Of a DNA stretch of 64,000 nt, positions 11,175 to 22,707 are shown piece by piece. The position numbers and the translations under genes are program-made. The notes below the pieces were generated by a model, which was not told the DNA's origin, searched no databases, and was given only the letters and a program-made list of their open reading frames with translations. The first letter of the stretch is position 1, and every line of letters begins with the position of its first letter. The stretch is from Siphonodentalium dalli. Lineage: Eukaryota > Mollusca > Scaphopoda > Gadilida > Siphonodentaliidae. The stretch is taken from positions 99,535,319 through 99,599,318 of the forward strand of contig CP136066.1 of NCBI GenBank assembly GCA_032622095.1. The letters are read 5' to 3'.

Positions 11175-12784
11175 GCAGGGTGGGATCTCATCGCAAACGA
11201 ACATATTATATATGGTGGCCCTGTGTTAATCCAGGCGGTGTCAGACCTGCTTACTGATATTATTACAGAACAGACAGTCCCTGAACGTATGAAGCGCGGT
11301 GTTATTATTACTTTATATAAAGGAGGCTCCAAACCAAAAACAGATTACGATAGTTATAGAGCCATCACACTGATGCCTATACTTTACAAAATACTTGAAA
11401 AAATAATCCAGACTCGATTAAAGCGATATACACCACACTTACTCGAAGTTAACCCATTGCAGCACGGATTCCAAAAAGGAGTAAGTGCTAACATGACGTC
11501 ATACTTGATGAGAGAATGTATTTCATACGTATCCGAAAGCAAACAAATTTTTTATTCGTGTTTCCTCGATGTGTGGAAGGCATTTGACACCGTCTGGGTA
11601 AATGGTCTATTGTACAAACTTTACGAACGCGGGGTGCAGGGACATTTCTTCACATTATTATACAACCTTTTGACAAATGTATCATGTTCAGTTCGATACC
11701 AACATACTTCATCTCAGTGGTATAATGTATTACAGGGAGCTAGACAAGGAAGTATATTATCGCCATTTTACTATATGATTTACATAGATGAATTGATCAA
11801 TCAATTAGCCATCTCAGGATATGGACTACAAATGTTGGGCATAAATTGCACCAGCCCTACACACGCGGACGATATGGCGTTATTGTCTCTCAGTAAAAAG
11901 GGATTACAAAAACTTTGTGAAATATGCGTATCTTACAGCAACACATGGAGGTACAGATATAACCCCAATAAATGCTGTATAATTGTTTTTAATGAGACAA
12001 AAGCGAATTATACTCGTCAAAATCGCACATGGATTCTAGGGGAATCTCAGATCAGGGAGGATACGCGAACAACTCATTTGGGGATACACTCGATAAATAC
12101 GATTTCAACGGTGCCTTCGTTGAAAATATTTGAGAAAAAACTAGAAGTACGTTTATGATGCTCACAAATGCTGGAATTAATCCGGGTGGTATAACTCCAA
12201 AGATTCAGGGTCTACACACACGCACAAAGACAGAACTAGCCCTTGGGCTAGTCGGTCTTCCTCCGCCCATGTCTTTAATCGATAAACGCAAACTCTCATT
12301 CTTTGGCTCGCTGTGTAATCTGTCGCTAAACTAAACTGTTAAAGCTATTTTCTTAACCCGTTTGTATCAATATGTCGTGGGGTGCTCAGAGATAAGTGAA
12401 AACAATTTCATAGCTGACATGATTACAACACTCCAGAAATATAACATGGTCGACTACCTGATCACTTATATTGATTTACACGAATTCCCGAATAAACTAA
12501 CATGGAAAAATGTAATGAAAGACAAATGGAAAATAAGGTGTTCTGAAGAGTGGACAGCAATTATAAATGGCGACAGTAGACTTGCTCGGTTCGCTGCCAT
12601 ACAACCAGAATTAACCATGTCTCACCTTTGGGGAAAATGTCGATGCTTCCCAAAATATAAATCATCGTATACGCTTGTTTCTCGCCTTATGGCTATGTTA
12701 CCTGGTGAGAACAGGTATGTCCTATCTGCAGTCACGAACACAACGACGTTGTTAAACATACCATATGCGAATGCACGTCAATAA
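11175..12784 (+). pseudogene. LINE ORF2 reverse transcriptase remnant
   Basis: One frame (to 12158) encodes recognisable reverse transcriptase blocks: KAAGWDLIANEHI, the KRGVIITLYKGG motif, YRAITLMPILYK, HGFQKG, the FLDVWKAFDTVW block, GARQGSILSPF, and the catalytic HADD near 11862 in place of the usual YADD. After 12158 the protein continues only by shifting frame. A stop near 12330 separates a second fragment (12362-12784) that matches the post-RT region. There is no 5' endonuclease part. The copy is dead: truncated, frameshifted and with a changed catalytic Tyr. Confidence 0.85.
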
Positions 12785-13506
12785 CATCGGAGAGGAACCT
12801 TGTGGAATTCGACATTTTTAACAACTTTGATATCGAATTCTACCTAAAATTCGATAAACTGAGTCCAGAATATAAAACTCGAATGTTTCTTTCTGGATTA
12901 ACTGCTTTCATGACGATTCAACTGGAATATACGGAGGACCCAATTAATTTTTTGTTAAAAATTCGGCCGGTCTATGGAAACGCTATGTTGACGTAATAAC
13001 ATTATCTGAGAATTCGATGATATATAAGTAAAGGAAATATACATACATGTAACAGCTATGCTCGGGTGGGCGTTATTCGCTAATACTACACACTCATGAC
13101 ACCAAATGGTCGCTGAAAATTGAGGTTGTTTTCGGCGATACATTTACCCGATAATGCTTGGATTACATTTACAAGCATTTTATGTCTATGTACATGTATA
13201 TCACGCATTATAGGTTCGTGTAAACTCACATGGTGCATGCATGACTGATGTGTATGTAATCGATTATGACCGTGCCAATGTTCTACTTGCATTGTATCCT
13301 TAACATACGTGTGTTAATTTCCGAATCTGGTTATGTATGTCTTACATTTTGCTTGCACTCTGATTGTAGATGTCCGCATGATATCGTGTTGGCATCTTGG
13401 CCTAAACTGTGCTAGATCGGAGTAGCATCCATACATGTGTTGTAGAATGCGTTAGTTTGCGTGTGTAAGGGGGGAGGATGTGTGTGTGTGAGCGATGGTG
13501 TGTGTG

Positions 13507-13507
13507 C

Positions 13508-13567
<60 letters not shown>

Positions 13568-13595
13568 GAGAGAGAGAGAGAGGGGAGAGAGAGAT
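13507..13595. repeat. (GA)n microsatellite
   Basis: About 85 bases of nearly pure GA repeat with a few GGG interruptions, in the LINE 3' region after a GT-rich run. Confidence 0.95.
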
Positions 13596-13819
13596 GGTGT
13601 TTACGGGTGCGTGTGTGACTATGTCTGACACGCTTTGAAGTAAGAATGTTCGATTTAAAGTATTGCTATATTTTTATTACCTCATTGTAAATAAATTATA
13701 TATGGCGTTATGTCCTGTGTGTATATTGCCATTTTTGTTGTTTATTTATTTGTTTGTGTGTGATTTAATTGTATATGTATCAATAATCTCCCATGGGGAG
13801 GAAATAAAGATATATATAT

Positions 13820-15207
13820 ATTAAATAAGGGAGTTTGCCTCTTTATACCACTTCTAAAGCAGTGCTTCAAGAAATAGAGACTGTATGTGGTAATTATTTT
13901 ATTAACGTGTTAGAAAGTGAAAGTAATAATGTAACAAGGAAAAGATAAAACCAGTGAAAACAATATAGATAATAAATTCTGAAATGCATTGTATGTGCAA
14001 TATATTCACATCGATCATAATACTGTCACATTAGTGTATCAACAACAAAATACCTCTGAAATAGATTTACACAATACATGTATATCACAACACTGGCATA
14101 AAGATGCATGTATGGTTCAGTAACTATTTTTTCTTACATAACCTGTTTTGCTGGTTTAGCTTCTGGAGTACAACATAACACTTTTGCAACCCAAATTGCA
14201 GCTTTACTCTGCATGTAAAAATGTCTTATATATCACAAATGAAACCCCTACTATATCATTTTTAAAAGCCACTACATATTTCCATATCTCTTACTGGTGA
14301 TGAATAAGCGCGAGCTACATACCACTTGGCAGCGCGCCAACACAATTACCGCGGCGCATCATTACATTGATCCAGATCGATAAATATTATTTCGAAAAGC
14401 CTCTCACACGACACCAACACCAGACAATGCAAAATGATTGCTTTGTTCATTCAAGGTAAATTATTTTCCAACTGTGTTGCACTAACGAAAATAGACTCAA
14501 AACAAAGAAGCAAATTGGTGGGATATATTTTTCCGTTGTCAGCACAGATAACAATATAACATTATCTGATATGTATTATATTCCTATGTGTAATTTACCT
14601 TGATTTCGCGAGTGATTATAAACGATGAGTTATGTATTCATGCGCGCTATCGAAATGTACGAGTCATGGGTATAATGGCAGTATTATTTGAATTTTTGGT
14701 AAATAATATGTTTATAGTAAGTATAGTAGAATATAATATACAGAATAACCACTTTATTGAACCGGTGACGTGAACTAATTCATTCGAGGCAGGGACTATT
14801 TTGTAAAACACACGATCGCAATGAATCATTTCATGTTACCAGTTCAATCAGGCGATTACACTATATGTAAACGTCTAGTGTATATGCCACGATTGTTCTA
14901 TAACATTTCTTTCACAGAATAACAAAAATGATGTTGAATAAGATTGTTCGCTGTTGAATAATCTGTAACTGTGCAATATAGGATAGTAGTATAATTCCTT
15001 ATTTGGGGATATCTGTCTACACTGTCGTGGAAACCTGGCTGATCTTCAAATGCCCAAAATAAGGTAGTACATGTATTGTATACATTTGGATGTATCAGCA
15101 TTCAATGACACCATGGAACCTTGAATAATCTTTTATTCAACGTTTAGATTCAAGATTACATATGTTCATCTTCTGGAGGTAGTTTATATATCAGATTTTT
15201 GAAGGCA
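13820..15207. repeat. Right copy of the direct duplication flanking the LINE
   Basis: Matches 9354-11174 collinearly, with two internal deletions relative to the left copy. It begins at the LINE 3' end (ATTAAATAAGGG), continues past the shared TTTTTGAAGGCA into unduplicated sequence, and so represents the original right flank. Confidence 0.85.
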
Positions 15208-15940
15208 CTGACTTCAATGTGCGTTGTTCAATGATGCCATGGAACCTTGAATAATCTTTTATTCAACTTTTCGATTCAAGATTATATGCGTTCATCTTCA
15301 TGAGTTCGTATATCTATCAGATTTATGGAGGCACTGGCTTAAATATGCGTGAACTGTACAACAGGGAGGTAGAATACTTTATTTGGGGGTATCTGCATAT
15401 ATTGTCGTGGAACTGGATACTCTATAAATGTACAATGATAGTACTTGTAGCCTATGTATTTGAAATTATCAACATATAATAATGTCACGAAACGTTGAAT
15501 AATCTTTAATTGTACAACAATGCAGTGGTATGTGCATTTGTAACAATCACCATACAATAACGCCATGAGTAGATAAACGTCCTCACAGTCACACACGATA
15601 TATATATACTTACTGCATGTAGCCTTTGTATTTTGAATTAATCTAATTATAATAATGTCATGGAACGTTGAATAATCTTTAAGTGTGCAATAATGCAGTG
15701 GTACATGTATTTGTAACAATCACAATACAATAACGTCACGAGGAGATAAACACCCTGCACAATCACACACGACAAATATACTTACTGCATGTATTTGGAA
15801 TTAATCTGCGTATAATAATGTCGTGGAACGTTGAACAATCTTTAAATGTACAATAATGCAGTGGTATATCCATTTGTAACAATAACCATACATAACTTCA
15901 TGAGGATACAAACGTCCTGCACAATCACACGATTGGTTGG
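15208..15940. repeat. Degenerate tandem repeat, unit ~165 bp
   Basis: The words GTTGAATAATCTTTAA, CAATAATGCAGTGGTA and TTTGTAACAATCACCATACAATAA recur in the same order with starts near 15508, 15684 and 15846. Looser versions (TTGAATAATCTTTTATTCAAC) extend back through 14950-15260 and into the duplicated segment at 10.9-11.1 kb. No coding role is seen. Confidence 0.7.
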
Positions 15941-16362
15941 ACAAGAAATCATGAATTGATGTCAGATTCTAAAAGCTCGGGCTTTTCTGTTGTTGTGGCG
16001 TGAACGATTTATTAAAGATTACATACTTCCATCTTCAGAAGGTAGTATGAAGGCATTGAATTCAATGTGCATGAATAATTCTCATTTCCATGTGGATATC
16101 ATTTCTCTCACTGTGGTTCATCTACATACCAAAGATAATTTTAATCCGATGACTGTGGTATAGAGATTCAAAATTCGGACGGACGCAGATGGACAGAACC
16201 TATTTATGTATCCCCCACCATACTTCGTTTGTCATGAAACTTCGTTTGTGGGGTATAAAAACGTAATTTATATTAAAGATGCGCTATCTCTTCTCGGCCC
16301 CAGTAAATAGTTCCCAGTAGGGTGCATGGTAGTAAACGGTTAGTGGGTTAGGATTATAGGGT
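15941..16362. other. No feature recognised; 3' flank of the BBOX1-like gene
   Basis: Unique-looking sequence between the tandem repeats and the stop codon of the minus-strand dioxygenase gene. The gene's 3' UTR should lie here, but I cannot place a definite polyadenylation site. Confidence 0.4.
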
Positions 16363-16473
16363 TCAAAACCAATCTTGATTTCCAACTCTCTTCACATCCA
16401 GTGGAGTACTTGCCAATGTGTTAGAAAGATATTCAACCTTGTTTTTGTATTCGTCAATGTTCACATAGCAACC
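16363..16473 (-). CDS. BBOX1: BBOX1-like last coding exon
   Basis: Encodes GCYVNIDEYKNKVEYL and on to a TGA at 16363-16365, 36 residues in all. GCY aligns with the human GAY containing the fourth cage Tyr. The acceptor is AATTTCAG. Confidence 0.92.
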   Translation of the reverse strand, partial: GCYVNIDEYKNKVEYLSNTLASTPLDVKRVGNQDWF

Positions 16474-19400
16474 CTGAAATTAAAAGATAACTGGTGGTTA
16501 ATTTCAACTACAAAAGACAAGAGTCGGATCCGGAAATAATATGATATAAACATATTTCTACATGCGAAGTGGTTGTTGTAATACCTCATGAGTTTATATT
16601 TGATAATGTTCTAGGCACTTTGACGAAAATATCCACAATATTCAAAGGTTGAGTTTTCAGGATATTTGTGTGCCGAAAATACCCATATATCGTTTTATAA
16701 AAAAAAACATGAGATCGGTCCAAGCTCGCAGACGAAACTGTCTAGTCGTTAGCGTAAACAATATTTTATTTGAACAAGAGAAAACAGAACATCACATTGA
16801 CAATTTATACATGTACAAACAAACAGTTCAAATCAGAATGGGATAACAAGTTATAAGAATCCATTTCTCTGGAATAATTATCACCCAAGTGTCAATACAG
16901 ACAACTAACTAGGGTAAAAAAGACGGGAATTTAAATATAATTCTGTGTTTTCTCATAGTTATGGGGACGACAGTTAGGCGAGTTCTTGGATGAGAACGAG
17001 TGAAGTGTGGTATAAGGGAGAAGTTAATGAAGTAGGTAGGAAAGATATGTGATAGGTGGTGTATACAATCAAGCCTCAGTCAGAATCGAGATTTATAATC
17101 ATGGTGTAGTGTACAATATAGAAACAATTGGAAGGCAAATACATAATCAGCGCCAAGTAGAGATGACTAGTCTTATCGTTCACGTACAACTACAACGAGG
17201 CGCATCACACCAATAATTATACATACATGTATAGGCCAGAGATTATATTTCTTTGTTAACAGTTGTTTCTCAAAAAATCCACTTCACAGTAGAGGGTGGT
17301 ATCCAGCTTGAGAGATCCATGATTGCAAGTGACGCAAAGCAAAATCGCACACAGTCTCTTAAATCGTGCAATTTCGAGTTGGAATCTTCACTATATTAAG
17401 GAACATGTACTAACTGAGAAATATATTACCTGCACTGTTTTCTTAATGTTATTAACTTCCCTGTCAAAACATAAAAAAGTTCCCAGGTTCCCGTAGTGTA
17501 GAAATGCATGGCATGATCTAGGAGTCTCTTATCAAAAATCACATTATTATCTAGGACGGAACTTACTTGTAAGTGACGAATTCCACCATTCAAGATGAAC
17601 TGGTTGCGTGCATGAAGCATCCTCCTGTTGTTAAATATTATCAGATCGCCGGGCCGCATTTTATACTCAACCTGCAAAACATTTAAAGACATTTAACACC
17701 CGTCTAGACTTCGCTATTTGAGTAAAATTTTAAAATGTCTAAACGTAAATGCCATCATAGCAATTATTGACGAGGTATACATGGCCAGAAATATACAGTC
17801 CTTGCAATATAGTGAAAATCAAACATTGCTTTTATATATCGAGTTTTCAGTAATCCCCGGTGTACACTTGTGAATGAAATATTACGATTTTTCCACAAAT
17901 GGGTCAATGTTACCTTTTCAGGCGTCAATTCATCTTCATTGTGAGTAACAGTAAAATTAATTAACAGTAAAATTACTTATCAAAATAAGGATTTTCAAAT
18001 GACTCTTAAACTGGTTAGAATCAGTAAGCGTTTTAAATATAGCATAGCAGTGAAAATTTGCTTTAAAGAAATCAATTTGAAGGCCGAAAGACCTAAATTA
18101 ATGACCGACGATTTCTTCCCGTGGATACTATTACCTCATTTGATTGTAAATAATAACGTGTGCCTCACATGGGAACACCATACGTAGGTAGATGCATACA
18201 TGTATATCTAATATGAAGATTAATAATACAGTAAATTTATCAGACATAACTCACCCGGTGAGAGAAATTGGATATGAACTTTGCGAACAATGCGTATGCC
18301 GCGTAATATTCTTCCACGTCAACCTTAAAAGAGATGTCAATATATACGGGCATTAATTAAAGGAGGCATCAATTGTTTAAGACATCGCAAGGCATAGTGA
18401 GTATCTAGGAAAAGACATGGTGCCGGAACATAATGAGCATGGACTAATATTCTCGAAAAGAACCATTTGTGTGAAAAGTATCATTTTCGCAAATTATGGA
18501 AGTAAATATGCACCAAAATCACTTCAGTCAGTCCAACTAAAGTTAAGTTATCATTTGACGCATGAATAGTGCGTGTACCATGTGCTTATACGTGAATATT
18601 GACGACATATTCAGGGTTTGGGGATCAATTAATTGTGCAGACCTGTTTTAATCTAGAGTCTGCACAAAATTAAATGGCTAAAATGATGACACAACTAGCT
18701 ATACAAAGATATTTTGTTAGAGTCCATGGTTTATTATATACATCTATATTATCCATGGTACATATATGGATACCGATAGTTAATTTGACAATGGGACATG
18801 TCTAGTTTATATGTCGTAGATTATCTCAGACATGTTCAGTTGAACAAAACCAATGGTGAATTGTAGTTATGAATAATTTTCATGTACGTATATAAATAAA
18901 TAAATGCGTTAATGAGCCTATTCGTTTCAATTAAGCCGATTGGCCACATCATGATGATATTTTCGTAAAATATTGTGTTGTTGTAATTCGGGTTCTGGAA
19001 CCGTGAATACACAAAACCTCCAATGTTCGGGATGCATGCTCTTCGTCCGGAAGATTGTCATCTTGTTTCAGAAAGATTGACATGTTTGCATGTGGAATAC
19101 GAATATGATGAAGTGCTATTTTTTTAACTCAGACATTACAACCTCGATCATCGAGGAGACAATTTGACACTCACAGGAAGTGGTGAATATACCGCGAAAT
19201 GACTCACATGTTGTGAATAAAGACAGAGTGTACGCCAATTTAAATAACTTCCCGGTAAGGACAAGGATATACTATTGATAAGAACAATAATTAATTTGAT
19301 TCGAAGATGTTTTCTGTAAATGTTCAGGGCCCTGTTTCATGAAAGCAACTTATGACATAGTTGGGACTTAAAATGGTCATAAGTTCAAACTTCAGTCATA

Positions 19401-22400
19401 TGTGCGTTTCACGAACAAGGTCTTAACTTAAGATGGTCTTAACTTTGGTCTTAACTTTAAGACTGCTGTGAGGTGTCATAAGATAATCTTAAAGTTAAGA
19501 CCCACGTGATAAGTGGCATATCGATCACAAGTATGGCGGCCTATGTTATTTTGCAATTACGGAGATATATGTACATTGTCTGGGTGGGCAATTCGTCGTC
19601 TGGTATACAGGGTCGTGGCTACAGAGTGAGAGGGGGTGTTTGCTTCGAAATGTCCAACTACACCCCCTTAAACAACACCAAATTATCTTTGGGTTTAAAC
19701 ATTCCAACTGGTACCTCAAACTTTCCAAAACCAAAGTTTGGAGAGGGCAACCCCCCCCCCACCGTATAACCATAGGGTTAGTTTGGTAAAAACAATTCAG
19801 AGCACAGACTTATCATCAGGGACGTGGCGAATGGGGTTTGTGTGTTGTCCGCCCCACCCCCACCCCACCACACACACACTTTGGTCAAAATGTTTAGCAA
19901 TCGGAAATTTCATGCCTGACAACAACATTAATCGTACACTATATATAGGTTTCAATTGTTTGAATTTCTAACTAGTAAAGGAATGTGTTGTTTTAGACAA
20001 ACAGCAGCAACCGAAAATCACCAACTTTATAGGGGCGTCATGTTAAAAATTTCGAACTGTTGGAATATTTGAGATACCAATTGGAAAGTTTAAATCCAAC
20101 GGGTGGGGTGGACATGGCTTTTCGCGAACATGGAAGTTTGGCCCTGTTCAAATAAGGGGCGGGTGCAGTTGGAAATTGCACGATGTACCCCCCCCCCCCA
20201 CACAGAGACCAACTAGCCACCCCGAGCCTCGTCGAATGTAGGATATAGTCAATTATCAGCTGTGTATGTGACCTATAGATAATATATATTATAAAATTGT
20301 ATTACCCACGAATTAAACTTTTGATAAGAATTATGTCGTAGCTCAAGCTCACAATGTTATTCCATATGTGTGTGGGGAGATGGGGTAAAATGAGATCAAT
20401 TAATGTATTGATTCTTTCCTCTTTCCAAATTTCCGTCGGCTGTTTAGAAAACAGATATGTCATATAGGAAACAAAAACGCTCTTTATCAAAATATGTTTT
20501 AGAAATAGTGACAATTTTCTATAGAGAATATTATTTTTATTGAGTTTATGCCCACGCCCATATGTCGTGATTTTCAAGGCTGTCCAAATTTGTGTCATGT
20601 TTTTTTTTTGCAGGGGTGGGATGACCGTTGTACAGCATACTGTATATATGATATACACACCCGTAACGATGACACCCCTTAATACGAGTGTGCTAATGAA
20701 AACGTAGTTATATATATATCCATGGTATGACAACCGCATAAAACATCTGCATAAAAATAATAAAAAAGTTACTCTAACAAATATTTTTCATTTCCCTTTG
20801 AAAATGACCTATGTGTATCCTGATGACATCGCCGATTTATTTTGATTATTGCTACACGTAGAGAGCGGTGGTCGATAATATATATACCTTTATATAATGA
20901 TATTGTTTTATTTCTGACACCGCCACTCGTCAGTAAACGCAAAGTTCGTCATTTCAAGAGCCTGCAATGTACTCATGTTCGAATTCACATCGTGGAACTC
21001 ATACAAGTCGAAGATCCATATGCGAATATAAGACCACTGACTTTTGACACTAAGATACATGCGCTGATTCGCCCACCCACCCCAGCCGCTATCCAGCATC
21101 CCTGTCACACAATAATGTCAACTCGGACTCGGCTCTTTCTCGATAACCTCTCAATGCCGTACATAAAGATTGCACAAGCCCACATTTTTTTGTTCCGGGC
21201 TGTAGAAAATTGTCGATAACCAGTCTAAATATGCGGGAACTTAACTTACTACTTAAGTAGGACTTAATCTTGTTTTGTGAAACGCGTTCTTGAAACGGAA
21301 ACGTTACATCATAAGATCCACGTTAGATCTTAGATTAAGTCCATCTTAAGATAATCTTATGACCTTGCTTCATGAAACAGGCCCCTGGTTAACATGTTAT
21401 CATAAAATCAAATTTAATAATTTAATATAAATTTAGTTTAAGACTTAAGCCATAAACTAAGTTACGAATTTCCGAGTAATGACGTAACAAATAAATTACA
21501 TGGATAGTTGATTGAACAAAATTTGGCACACATCGGGTAAATCTTTATGTCGATACACAAAGACACCTCGTGACACCCGCTGACTATATATACAATAAAA
21601 TTTATAAATATATAGGACATACATATAGTGTAACATTCTATTTGATACATTTGCCTGAACATTGTACGAGAATATCTCGACGACAAGCGTTCTATTCATT
21701 GCATTCCGGTTATGCTGCCTCCTCGTACTCAGAGGTGACATTTAACAGAATGATATTGGTCGACTAACATGTTTTATTCCAAAGCGATGTCGATTTCCAT
21801 TGGTACTCACACTTGGCATATTGGTAAAGTTCTTGTTTTTACTTCAGACTAAACAAATCCCTAACATAATTGAAATTTGAGTACAATCTTCCGTTAAGTA
21901 CATAGAACGCATGCACCACCCAGGCTGGTTGGTGTGATAGCTTACTTTTCATACCAATGGATTTGCTATATACCATATCATACCAAAACAAATCGTCACT
22001 GGATAACTTTGGAACAACTTAAATAAAATTAACATAATTTTCTGCATGGTTGTTGGCATAACGAACGCTAGGATTATAGAGCCGCTGATTGGGTCGATAA
22101 AAAGTATACATCTGACTTTTAGAAGCTAAACCAACCGATGTCAGAACTTGTTATTGTTTCTGGATACCTAAATGAAATCTCAGCGTAAACGATCTTCAAA
22201 TCATTATGACATTGATTGATGTGCTACAGATCTTTTGTTGGTGAATGTTAGGTGTCTTAGGGGGTGTTTATACATTACCCGGCGAAGATCGTATTCGCTT
22301 TATCCGGTAGCGATAACAATAGAGTGTTTATACTTCGCCGGATAAGAATTACGGCTATCCGGTTACTCAGCTATACGGTTTTCAACTTTTGGATAAAATG

Positions 22401-22672
22401 ATTTAGTACAAGCCCCTGTTTCCTTTCAACAATTAACTCGAACAATATTATTGTGCAATCGCTGATAGACCAGCCCGTTTTTCACCTGTGTATATATTGG
22501 TCAGTGTGTCAGTTTGATTGTCTCTAATCAGCTGTCCGTCAGTGGTCACGCACCTTGGTTATGAGCTATTATTATAAATACTTACTGATGATGGTACACG
22601 TACTCTGCATGTGCATGGTACATTTGTTGCGCATTCGAGGGAATTAAATGTGCGTGTTCATGTACATGTATG

Positions 22673-22707
<35 letters not shown>

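Larger units (their letters stand above)
11175..13819 (+). mobile_element. 5'-truncated non-LTR retrotransposon (LINE), 2.6 kb
   Basis: The element starts inside the reverse transcriptase gene and runs through degraded ORF2 sequence to a 3' tail (AATCTCCCATGGGGAGGAAATAAAG) followed by a TA run near 13820. The 5' junction has microhomology with the flank (GAAGGCA), as is usual for 5'-truncated LINEs. The protein is of the endonuclease-type CR1/Jockey-like style, but I cannot assign the clade by eye. It is bracketed by the direct duplication 9354-11174 / 13820-15207. Confidence 0.85.

Noticed and set aside
10505-14829. Identical ~60-codon frames at 10505-10687 and 14647-14829
   Set aside because: They are identical because the DNA is duplicated, not because of protein conservation; there are no domains.
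15500-15940. Regular repeats that might be taken for a CRISPR array
   Set aside because: Units are ~165 bp and degenerate throughout, with no short identical repeats or unique spacers; the context is eukaryotic.
20302-20739. 145-codon open frame on minus
   Set aside because: It lies inside the long-TIR element at 19.3-21.4 kb, has a low-complexity AT-biased composition and shows no domain.
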